DNA of 64,000 nt. It comes from CAZLRH01 sp964562015. GTDB taxonomy: Bacteria; Verrucomicrobiota; Verrucomicrobiia; Opitutales; JABDGR01. The translations under genes and the position numbers were made by a program. Shown piece by piece: positions 1 to 6,867 of the stretch. The notes beneath the pieces were generated by a model that saw only the letters and a program-made list of their open reading frames with translations, made no database searches and was not told where the DNA came from. The DNA lies in NCBI GenBank assembly GCA_964562015.1, contig CAZLRH010000001.1, positions 372,001 to 436,000 of the forward strand, read 5' to 3'. The stretch's first letter is position 1. Each line of letters starts with the position of its first letter.

Positions 1-112
1 GGTGGTAAGTAAAGCTGTTGATGGCCACCCACTCGCGCAGCCAGACGAGCGCGGCGGGCAAGTCGCGCGCCAGGGCGGCGCGCAGAGCCACGGGGTCGGG
101 CGGGGTTGGCAT
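1..112 (-). CDS. M20-family metallopeptidase, N-terminal fragment (runs off window)
   Basis: Only the first 37 codons are inside the window; the gene continues beyond base 1. The reading frame starts with ATG at 112 and contains the stretch LVWLREWVAINSFT, which resembles the N-terminal helix of M20/glutamate carboxypeptidase-type enzymes, where a WVxINS(F/G)T segment precedes the first zinc ligand. These are zinc-dependent exopeptidases or deacylases. No signal peptide is visible. It follows a sugar ABC transporter on the same strand, but with about 190 bases between, so co-transcription is only possible. The assignment rests on a short N-terminal match and is tentative. Confidence 0.5.
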   Translation of the reverse strand, partial: MPTPPDPVALRAALARDLPAALVWLREWVAINSFTYH

Positions 113-154
113 GGGGGTTGGGGCGGCCCGGGAATTTAAGCGACGGAAACGGGT

Positions 155-256
155 CTAGCAAGGCTGCGCTTGTTTGAGCCCGCGCCCCTGAATGCGCGCG
201 GCCACCAAGTAACATGCAATGGTAGAAACCAAGATGAACAGGACGATGCCGGCCAT
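155..256 (-). CDS. possible small single-pass membrane protein (33 aa)
   Basis: A 33-codon ATG frame lies in the gap between the ABC permease and the M20 peptidase gene. It reads as a hydrophobic helix (MAGIVLFILVSTIACYLVAA) followed by a short basic tail ending in QPC. One transmembrane segment with positive residues after it would fit a small inner-membrane peptide. There is no clear Shine-Dalgarno sequence, but most genes here lack one. It could equally be chance; conservation in relatives would decide. Confidence 0.3.
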   Translation of the reverse strand: MAGIVLFILVSTIACYLVAARIQGRGLKQAQPC

Positions 257-304
257 GGGCGAAATTCAGAATAGAAGGGGCGGCCCGGACGCCAAGCCAC
301 AAAG

Positions 305-1369
305 CTAGCTGCCGCCACGGTGCCGGATTTTGTCCACGCCCACCGCCAAAACAATGACCAGCCCGATGATGATTTCCTGCACGTACGACGGCCAGCCCAT
401 CTGCACCGCGCCACTTTTCAAGGCCGTCATCATGAGTGCCCCGATGACCGCGCCCCAGACGCTGCCGACGCCGCCGGTCAGGCTCGCGCCGCCGATGACC
501 ACCGCCGCGATGATTTCCAATTCCAAGCCCGTGGCCACCGTCGGGTCGCCCTGTTGCAACCGCGCCAAGGTAAAGACGCCCGCCAGCCCGATGAACAATC
601 CGCCGAGCACGTACACGCCGACTTTGAGCAGGCGCGTGCGCAGGCCGCACAGCCGCGCGGTGTCCTCGTTTGAACCCAAGGCGAAAACATGCCGGCCAAA
701 CACGCTGCGGTTCAGCACGAACGACATTACCACAGTTAAAAGCAAAAGTACGATCACGCCGGACGGTGGCACCCACAGCGGCACGTCCCAACTGCCAAGC
801 TGCGCCGGGTTGTTCATCAGAATGTTCACGCCCTCGGTGGACTTGAAGTTGTAGTTGACGGTCTGGTTGTCGCCCACCCATTTGGCCAGCCCGCGCGCGA
901 TGCCCATCATGCCGAGCGTCACAATGAACGGCATCATGCGAAAACCGGAAATTACCCCGCCATTGACCGCGCCCACGAGCATGGCGCTCAAGATGCCCGC
1001 CAGCGCCGCCAGCCAGGAGGAATGGCCCGACCGCAGAATGGCCGCGGAGATCACGCTTGCCAGCGCGACCACCGAGCCCGCGCTCAAATCAATGCCGCCC
1101 GCGACAATGATCACCGTCATGCCGAGCGCACCCGTCGCCACAATCACCGTCTGCGTCAGGGTCAGGCCGATGGTGTAGGCGGTGAGGAAATTGTAGCGCG
1201 GCTCGAGCGGAAAGAAATGCGCCCAGGGTTCCGTCGGGTAATCGCTGTAAAGGTGCCGCACATAGACCATGATTTCAAACAGCCCCAACACAAATAGCAG
1301 CCCGAACAACGGCCCAAGCAACGGGTAACGTTTCAGCCAGGACAGGCGATGGAGGGACGGAGTCGACAT
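305..1369 (-). CDS. ribose-type sugar ABC transporter permease
   Basis: A 354-residue polytopic membrane protein of the RbsC/BPD_transp_2 family. After a cytoplasmic N-terminus it carries about eight to ten hydrophobic segments; the family's GGIDLSAGSVVAL segment and a late GGASLTGGVGSVWGA motif are both present. It would form the channel of a CUT2-type importer in the inner membrane. It is the third gene of a binding protein - ATPase - permease operon on the minus strand, 16 bases after the ATPase gene. The start ATG at 1369 is preceded by a T-rich leader ending TTTTCC. The substrate cannot be read from the sequence; pentoses, hexoses or polyols are all possible. Confidence 0.9.
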   Translation of the reverse strand: MSTPSLHRLSWLKRYPLLGPLFGLLFVLGLFEIMVYVRHLYSDYPTEPWAHFFPLEPRYNFLTAYTIGLTLTQTVIVATGALGMTVIIVAGGIDLSAGSVVALASVISAAILRSGHSSWLAALAGILSAMLVGAVNGGVISGFRMMPFIVTLGMMGIARGLAKWVGDNQTVNYNFKSTEGVNILMNNPAQLGSWDVPLWVPPSGVIVLLLLTVVMSFVLNRSVFGRHVFALGSNEDTARLCGLRTRLLKVGVYVLGGLFIGLAGVFTLARLQQGDPTVATGLELEIIAAVVIGGASLTGGVGSVWGAVIGALMMTALKSGAVQMGWPSYVQEIIIGLVIVLAVGVDKIRHRGGS

Positions 1370-1385
1370 GGAAAAAATTTAAAAG

Positions 1386-2870
1386 TTATTCGCGGCCGAG
1401 GGCGGCGGTCATCAGGCTGTGTTCATCCCACTGGTCGCGCGGGCGCACGGCCACGAGTTCCCCACGGCACATCACGCCGATGGTGTCGCACAAGCCGAGC
1501 AATTCCGGCAGGTACGAACTGACGAGGACGACCGCGCATCCGGTTTGAGCCAATTCCAGCATCTGGCGGTACAACACGGCCTTGGCGCCGACGTCAATGC
1601 CGCGGGTGGGTTCATCCAAAAGCAAAATGGTCGCCTGCTGATGCAACAGCCGGCCAAAGGCCACTTTTTGCTGGTTGCCGCCGGAAAGCGTGCCCACGGC
1701 TTGTTCGGCGGACTTCGTGCGCACATCGAGCCGCTTGATGAGTTCGTTCGACGCCGCCAGTTGCCGCCGCCGCGAGACAAAGCCGCGCGACGCCACCGTG
1801 TCGAGTCGCGAGAGGGTGAAATTATCCGCGAGGTCGCGATTAAGGAGCAGGCCCTCCTCCTTGCGGTTTTCCGAAAGCAGCCCGAGCCCGCGCGCCAGAC
1901 TTTCACGGGGGCGGCCAAAGCGCAGCGGCGTGCCCGCCACCACGACGCTGCCGGCCGAGGCTTGATCAAGGCCAAAAACCGAGCGCAGAATCTCCGTGCG
2001 GCCCGCGCCGATGAGCCCCGCGAGGCCAAAAACCTCGCCCCGCCGCACCGCGAACGAAACTCCGCGCGGTTTGCTATCGGGGCCCGCCAGTTTTTCAACT
2101 TTGAGCAAAGGCTCGCCCAGCGTGTGCGGCAACTGCGGATACAATTCGCTCACCTCGCGCCCGACCATCAGCCGAATGAGCCCGTTATCGTCGATTTCCT
2201 TTAATACGCCGCCCCCGACCGAACGCCCATCGCGCAAAACCAGGTAGCGTTTCGCGACCTCACGGCACTCCTCCAGAAAGTGGCTGATATAAATCAGCGC
2301 CACACCCTTCGCAGCGAGCGCAGCAATCACGTGGAAAAGATTCTGCACGTCGGCGCGGCCCAGGCTGCTGGTGGGCTCGTCGAGGATGATGACGCGCGCA
2401 CCGCTGGCGCAGGCCCGGGCGATTTCCACAATCTGCCGCTCGGCCACTGATAATTCGCGCACCGGCACATCGAGCGGCAAATGCGCGTGGTTGACGGTTT
2501 CGAGCGCGGCCCGGGCGATTTCGCGGCGGCGGCGGCGGTCAATCCAACCGAGTTTTGCGGGCTCGCGCCCGAGCACGAGATTTTCCTCGGTGGTCAGGTG
2601 CAGCGCGAGCGTCAGCTCCTGGTAAATCATCGCGATGCCTGCGTCGCTGGACTCGCGCGGTTGGTGCGGGGCAAACGGCTGGCCGTCCAATTCCATCGTC
2701 CCGGCGTCCGGCGAATGGGCGCCGGAAATCACCTTCATCAGCGTGCTCTTGCCGGCGCCATTTTCGCCGATGAGCGCGAGCACCTCGCCGGCGTGCGCCT
2801 CCAAATCCACGCCCGCAAGCGCACGCGTCGCGCCGAAGCTCTTTTCAATGCCGCGCAGACGCAAACGCAT
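1386..2870 (-). CDS. sugar ABC transporter ATP-binding protein (RbsA/MglA type, two ATPase domains)
   Basis: 494 residues with two tandem ABC domains, as usual for CUT2 sugar importers. The first domain has a full Walker A (GENGAGKST) and the Walker B segment VIILDEPTSSL. The second has the degenerate P-loop GLIGAGRTE typical of RbsA/MglA, the signature LSGGNQQKV and a second Walker B (LLLDEPTRGIDVGAK). It would energise the neighbouring permease from the cytoplasmic face. Its length is normal for the family. It lies between the binding-protein gene (15 bases upstream) and the permease gene (16 bases downstream), so the three are almost certainly one operon. Confidence 0.93.
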   Translation of the reverse strand: MRLRLRGIEKSFGATRALAGVDLEAHAGEVLALIGENGAGKSTLMKVISGAHSPDAGTMELDGQPFAPHQPRESSDAGIAMIYQELTLALHLTTEENLVLGREPAKLGWIDRRRRREIARAALETVNHAHLPLDVPVRELSVAERQIVEIARACASGARVIILDEPTSSLGRADVQNLFHVIAALAAKGVALIYISHFLEECREVAKRYLVLRDGRSVGGGVLKEIDDNGLIRLMVGREVSELYPQLPHTLGEPLLKVEKLAGPDSKPRGVSFAVRRGEVFGLAGLIGAGRTEILRSVFGLDQASAGSVVVAGTPLRFGRPRESLARGLGLLSENRKEEGLLLNRDLADNFTLSRLDTVASRGFVSRRRQLAASNELIKRLDVRTKSAEQAVGTLSGGNQQKVAFGRLLHQQATILLLDEPTRGIDVGAKAVLYRQMLELAQTGCAVVLVSSYLPELLGLCDTIGVMCRGELVAVRPRDQWDEHSLMTAALGRE

Positions 2871-2885
2871 GGAACAGGGGGCCGT

Positions 2886-3932
2886 TTACTTGGTGACCGT
2901 GTGGTCGAGCAAGGCCTTGACCGCCGGAGTGTTGAGGTTGTCCTTCGTGAGCAGAACCGCGCCGGTATCGACCATGGGCTCGACCTTTTTGCCGGCCAGG
3001 AAATCCAGCATGGAATTCACGCCCTTGTAGCCCATCGTGTACGGATCCTGCAAAACGAGCGCGTTGATTTGCCCGGCGTTCAAGCCGTCCATGTTGGTCT
3101 GGCCGCCGTCGAAGCCCACAAACTTCACCTTGCCGGCGAGTCCCGCCTGTTGCAACGCGAGCAACATGCCGTTGGTGCTGGGCTCGTTGGGCGTGAACAC
3201 GCCGTCCACCTGGCCCTTGAAAGTATTCAGCAAATTGGAGCCGACATTCAGCGAACCGGCGCTCGAATCGCCGCCGTAGTTATTGGAGGATAGGACTTTG
3301 ATGTTCGGGTACTTGGCCATCGTGTCGAGGAAGCCCTTCTCGCGGCCCTCGGTGCTGGCCGAACCCTGCATAAAGCGCAGGAGAATGACGCCGCCCTTGC
3401 CACCGAGTTCCTTGGCGAGTTCTTCGCCTGCGATTTGCCCGGCCTTGTAATTGTCCGTCGCGACCAGCGCAACGATGTCCTTGTAATTCAAAGGCGAGTC
3501 CACAATCACGAGCGGGATGCCGGCGCGGTGGGCTTTTTCAGCGGGGGCGACGAGCGCGTCCGCGTCGAGGGGGCAAAGGATGATGCCGTCGAGCTTTTGC
3601 CCGGTAAACGTTTCCACGAGGCCGATTTCCTGCTGGCGGTCGTTTTCGTTGGCCGGGCCGTTCCAAATGACTTCGAGGTTTTGGCCCTTGTCCTTGGCTT
3701 CCTTCTCGGCGGCGCGCATGCCGGCCTCGACCGATTTCCAATAAACGTGCGCCATGCCCTTCGGGATGAAGGCGAGCGTGATTTTCTTTCCACTCGGGGC
3801 CGCCGCGGGCTTGGCGTCGGCGGCAGGGGCGGCGGTGGTGGCGGCGGGCTTTTGGCCGCAACCAGCCAGGGCCATCACGGTGGCAGCGCAAAACCAAAGT
3901 CCAGAGGAACGGAGCAGGGAAATGGATTTCAT
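2886..3932 (-). CDS. sugar ABC transporter substrate-binding lipoprotein (Peripla_BP_4)
   Basis: 348 residues from the ATG at 3932. That start gives a lipoprotein signal peptide (MKSISLLRSSGLWFCAATVM) with lipobox ALAGC and has AGGA about 12 bases upstream; a longer frame to 4004 adds 24 residues with no signal features. An Ala/Pro-rich linker is followed by a periplasmic binding protein fold of the RbsB family (ITLAFIPKGMAHVYWKSVE; GIILCPLDADALVAPAEKA; KFVGFDGG). It captures sugar for the transporter encoded immediately downstream. It is first in the operon, as expected for the most abundant component. The ligand is unknown; carbohydrate-active exported proteins divergently encoded next door support a carbohydrate. 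Confidence 0.92.
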   Translation of the reverse strand: MKSISLLRSSGLWFCAATVMALAGCGQKPAATTAAPAADAKPAAAPSGKKITLAFIPKGMAHVYWKSVEAGMRAAEKEAKDKGQNLEVIWNGPANENDRQQEIGLVETFTGQKLDGIILCPLDADALVAPAEKAHRAGIPLVIVDSPLNYKDIVALVATDNYKAGQIAGEELAKELGGKGGVILLRFMQGSASTEGREKGFLDTMAKYPNIKVLSSNNYGGDSSAGSLNVGSNLLNTFKGQVDGVFTPNEPSTNGMLLALQQAGLAGKVKFVGFDGGQTNMDGLNAGQINALVLQDPYTMGYKGVNSMLDFLAGKKVEPMVDTGAVLLTKDNLNTPAVKALLDHTVTK

Positions 3933-4091
3933 GGAAATGTGTCCTAAACTGGGGTAAAACAGTGTTTTCCGGAGACGCTGGCCGGCAGAAAACCAAGGCG
4001 ACAATTTGGCTTCATCCCTGAGCTGTTGTCAATGGAAACTCAGTGCGAAAGCGACCCGAAGAGGGCGGCGGTCCCAGCCGGACTGCACCAG

Positions 4092-4118
4092 TTCTCCCTT
4101 GCTCCGGGCGAGGGAGAA
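4092..4118. repeat. 8-bp-stem inverted repeat in the leader of the ConA-like gene
   Basis: TTCTCCCT (4092-4099) pairs perfectly with AGGGAGAA (4111-4118) around an 11-base GC-rich loop. It lies in the divergent promoter region between the transporter operon and the ConA-like gene, about 15 bases before the GTG at 4134. It may be a transcript hairpin affecting translation, or a dispersed repeat copy. No function can be read from it. Confidence 0.4.
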
Positions 4119-4133
4119 GCTATTTCTACGTTT

Positions 4134-5120
4134 GTGAATACCCCCAAATACCTCCTGCCCTTTACTTCGCTTTGTTTGACCATGGCCGCCAGCGCCATGG
4201 CCCAAACCGCCGCTCCGGCTGCACCCGCCGCGGCCACGCCTGCGGCCCCCGCCGCGGCTACGCCCGCCACTACCCCACCGGCAGCCGATGCCGCCGCTGC
4301 TCCCGCCGGTCGCGCTGCGGCTGGTCGTGGCGCCCCCGCCGCACCGCAACCCTGGCCCCGGCCCGCCGACGGCAAACCGCTTTTTACGGAGGATTTTGAA
4401 TCCGGCACCCTCAATGACAAGGTCTGGACGCTGCATGTCGCCGGAAATCCCACCGCAACCATCGTGCAGGACAATATCGCGCACGGCAAAAATGCGCTGA
4501 AAATCCATTATCCGCAAGGCACCACCTCGCGGGAATGGGCCTTCGTGGGCATGGCCGTGCCGGAAGCACTCCGCGAGCACTACTATGGCCGCGTGTATGT
4601 TTACATGAACATCATGCCCACCGGGCATTGCGTGTTGATGAATTCCGGCACGACCGGCTTTCCCATCTCCGACTTTTTGGAAATCGGCATCCGCCAAAAT
4701 CAGTTTCAGCCCTCGTTTCAATTGAACAAGCCGATGCCGCCGGAACGTCCGCGCGGGGAAAAGACTTATCTGCAAGGCGCCCCGCCGGTCGGCCGCTGGT
4801 TCTGCCTCGAATGGGAATTCATCGACAAGCCCGACCGCATCGTGCTGTGGATTGACGGCAAGCTGGCCGTGAATCAGCCCATCGCCTATCAAATTGTCAA
4901 ACCTGCCGGGCCCACGGTTGATTCCGGCTTGGTCGGTGGTTTTTCGGAATTGGTCCTCGGCTACCGCTCCTGGACCACCGCGGCCCGGGATGTGGATATT
5001 TACTACGACGACATCGCCATCGGCGACAAGCCCATCGGCCAGCTAAGTCCGGTGGCGGCCCCCGCAGTGGCCCCGGCCACTGCTACTCCGACAGCCACCA
5101 CCACGCCGGCGGCCAAGTAA
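4134..5120 (+). CDS. secreted ConA-like (Cip1/polysaccharide lyase-like) protein with Ala/Pro-rich linkers
   Basis: 328 residues from a GTG at 4134, chosen because it starts a clean Sec signal peptide (MNTPKYLLPFTSLCLTMAAS, cut after AMAQ); an upstream ATG frame from 4026 adds non-signal sequence. Residues about 23-75 are low-complexity Ala/Pro/Thr. The globular part begins FTEDFESGTLNDKVWT and shows a beta-sandwich pattern: a FxExFESG start, GKNALKIHY and VDIYYDDIAIG near the end. This resembles ConA-like lectin/lyase folds such as Cip1 and PL-type domains. The C-terminus is again Ala/Thr/Pro-rich. It is probably exported carbohydrate-binding or -cleaving protein acting near the GH43-like lipoprotein that follows. 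No catalytic residues are assigned. Confidence 0.7.
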   Translation: MNTPKYLLPFTSLCLTMAASAMAQTAAPAAPAAATPAAPAAATPATTPPAADAAAAPAGRAAAGRGAPAAPQPWPRPADGKPLFTEDFESGTLNDKVWTLHVAGNPTATIVQDNIAHGKNALKIHYPQGTTSREWAFVGMAVPEALREHYYGRVYVYMNIMPTGHCVLMNSGTTGFPISDFLEIGIRQNQFQPSFQLNKPMPPERPRGEKTYLQGAPPVGRWFCLEWEFIDKPDRIVLWIDGKLAVNQPIAYQIVKPAGPTVDSGLVGGFSELVLGYRSWTTAARDVDIYYDDIAIGDKPIGQLSPVAAPAVAPATATPTATTTPAAK

Positions 5121-5140
5121 GCAACGTTTCTGGCAGTTGA

Positions 5141-5187
5141 AACGGCGTCGCCTTCTGCTGACCGGCAGAGAGCGACGCCGTTTTTTT
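5141..5187 (+). terminator. strong intrinsic terminator after the ConA-like gene
   Basis: AACGGCGTCGC (5141-5151) pairs perfectly with GCGACGCCGTT (5172-5182), followed by a run of seven T (5181-5187). The loop contains a second small CTGC/GCAG pairing. An 11-bp GC-rich stem plus U-tract is a textbook Rho-independent terminator, so the GH43-like gene downstream probably has its own promoter. Confidence 0.88.
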
Positions 5188-5212
5188 CACCTCGATTAAA
5201 ACGATTCTCCCG

Positions 5213-6280
5213 ATGAAGCCCACCTACCCCGTCCTTTTCCTTCTCGCCCTGCTCGCCGGCTGCGCCGCCACGCCCAGTGCTTCTTCTCCGCCCGCGCCGG
5301 ACAAGATCGCCGCCAAGCCGCTTTTCCGCGACCCGGTTTTCGACGGCGCAGCCGACCCAACCATCATCTACAATCCCAGCGATAAAAAGTGGTACATGCT
5401 TTACACCAACCGCCGCGCGAATGTGCCCGGCCTCGGGGGCGTGGCGTGGGTGCATGGCACACCGATTGGCATTGCGACTTCCGTCGATGGCGGCGCGAAG
5501 TGGCAGTACCTCGGCGAAGCCAAAATCAATTACCCCGACGCCGTGCCCGACCACACTTATTGGGCGCCCGCCGTGGTCGAGCACAACGGGGTTTACCACA
5601 TGTTCCTCTCGTATGTGCCCGGTGTTTTCAACGATTGGAATCACCCACGCGATATTCTCCACCTTACCAGCAAAGACCTGATAAGTTGGGACTATCAGTC
5701 CACCTTGGCGCTGTCGTCGCACAAGGTTATCGACGCCGGTGTCCTCCGCCTGCCCGACGGCACCTGGCGGCTCTGGTACAAGGATGAAGCCGATGGCTCC
5801 TCCTGCCATTACGCCGACAGCAAGGATTTGGTGACTTGGACGGAACGCGGCCAAGCCGCAGGAGCCTCGCGCCCCGGTGGTGAAGCGCCTAATCCTTTTC
5901 ACTGGCAAGGCCACTACTGGCTTTTTCGCGACATCACCGGCGGCGCGGGCGGCCTCGCCCTTTATCGGTCGGACGACGCCGTGGCGTGGACGCAGGTTGG
6001 CACCTTGCTGCTGGGAGGTGGCACCGGGCCCGATGACGGCGCAGTCGGCCACCATCCCGAAGTCATTCTCTCGGGCGACCGGGCCTACATGTTCTATTTC
6101 GTCCATCCCGGCACCAGCGCCACGCCCGGCGGCGGACGCGATGCCAAACGCACCTCCATCCAGGTCGTTGAATTAAAATACGACGCAGCCAATAACACCC
6201 TCACCGCCGACCGCAACAGCCCGACGATGATCAACCTGCAACCGCCGAAGGATCCGGAAACGAATTCGAAGTTTAATTGA
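5213..6280 (+). CDS. glycoside hydrolase family 43-like lipoprotein
   Basis: 355 residues. The signal peptide ends in lipobox LLAGC (Cys at about 17), so it should be lipid-anchored. The mature part is a five-bladed-propeller glycosidase of the GH43/GH32/GH130 superfamily: the first blade has the DPTIIYNPSDKKWYMLYT signature, with the Asp where the catalytic base usually sits, and repeated blades follow, such as HTYWAPAVVEHNGVYHMFLS and DAGVLRLPDGTWRLWYKDE. The last supplies acidic candidates for the general acid. Likely substrates are arabinose-, xylose- or related furanoside-containing glycans, but specificity cannot be read. A terminator separates it from the upstream gene. The neighbouring sugar transporter suggests it feeds released sugars. 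Confidence 0.8.
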   Translation: MKPTYPVLFLLALLAGCAATPSASSPPAPDKIAAKPLFRDPVFDGAADPTIIYNPSDKKWYMLYTNRRANVPGLGGVAWVHGTPIGIATSVDGGAKWQYLGEAKINYPDAVPDHTYWAPAVVEHNGVYHMFLSYVPGVFNDWNHPRDILHLTSKDLISWDYQSTLALSSHKVIDAGVLRLPDGTWRLWYKDEADGSSCHYADSKDLVTWTERGQAAGASRPGGEAPNPFHWQGHYWLFRDITGGAGGLALYRSDDAVAWTQVGTLLLGGGTGPDDGAVGHHPEVILSGDRAYMFYFVHPGTSATPGGGRDAKRTSIQVVELKYDAANNTLTADRNSPTMINLQPPKDPETNSKFN

Positions 6281-6345
6281 AGCAGGAAACTTGGACGGTG
6301 GAATTACTTGCCGGCTTTTTCCCACGCCTCGGATGAAACTTCCGC

Positions 6346-6528
6346 TTACTGAAGGATCCGTTTGGTCAATGACCAATCGATATCTCCCTGATGCTGATTC
6401 GGCACAGGCACTTTTAGGCCACTAAATGGGTGGCGCATGGCCTCGTGTCGGCCGCCCGGAAAGGGACCAGCCCAACCCAGTGCCCGAAAACGGCGGATAA
6501 ATTCACGCCGACTGACGGGCTTTGGCAT
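6346..6528 (-). CDS. hicA: HicA/YcfA-type mRNA interferase toxin with early stop
   Basis: 60 residues matching the HicA double-stranded-RNA-binding-like fold: SRREFIRRFRALGWAG helix, a GGRH segment carrying the conserved catalytic His, then RHPFSGLKVPVPNQHQ and the final helix ending KRILQ. HicA cleaves mRNA independently of the ribosome. It overlaps the hicB stop by 26 bases, as in hicBA operons with the antitoxin first. The TAA at 6346-6348 is followed in the same frame by 13 codons (AEVSSEAWEKAGK) and a second TAA at 6304-6306. Longer HicA proteins end in such a tail, so the gene may have gained a nonsense codon. Some HicA proteins are this short, so activity may survive. Confidence 0.78.
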   Translation of the reverse strand: MPKPVSRREFIRRFRALGWAGPFPGGRHEAMRHPFSGLKVPVPNQHQGDIDWSLTKRILQ

Positions 6529-6775
6529 GGCGTCCGATTTTGTTCAAATTCAAACCATGCACGACTGCCACCTCATCGCCAAACCGAATGGCGAGAAGCA
6601 GCCAGTCCTCAAGCGTGGTAATCAATTCGCGCCGCGCCGCTTCGACGGTCTTGCCTTCGGCCCACAAACCCTTGAAACCTGGAATGGTGGCGAAAAAGCG
6701 GTCGCGTTCCGTCCTTTCGTATTCCGCCTTCTCCACGGCCTGACTGATGTATTCCGCGAGCATCCCGCCAGCCAA
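6503..6775 (-). CDS. hicB: HicB-family antitoxin
   Basis: 90 residues. The core is the partial RNase H-like HicB fold: RFFATIPGFKGLWAEGKTVE is the typical strand-turn-strand 'F.A.iPGf.G..A.G.T.eEA' pattern, followed by a helix with EARRELITTLEDWLLLAIRF. The C-terminal part (KIGRHAKARQ) is short and basic and may be the DNA-binding or tetramerisation piece. It should neutralise the overlapping HicA toxin and repress its own promoter. It is encoded upstream of the toxin, convergent with the GH43-like gene and divergent from the HAF-repeat gene. Confidence 0.8.
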   Translation of the reverse strand: MAGGMLAEYISQAVEKAEYERTERDRFFATIPGFKGLWAEGKTVEAARRELITTLEDWLLLAIRFGDEVAVVHGLNLNKIGRHAKARQSA

Positions 6776-6867
6776 ACAGAGTTCCGGAAAAGTTGCAAGG
6801 CCGTTGCGCTGACAACGCCCGCTTCGGGATTGCGACCGGACGCGGACGCGACTACACTCTTCCCGCC

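Noticed and set aside
5999..6018. TTGGCAC-like sigma-54 site in the GH43-like gene
   Set aside because: Inside a coding region and the GG-GC spacing is wrong.
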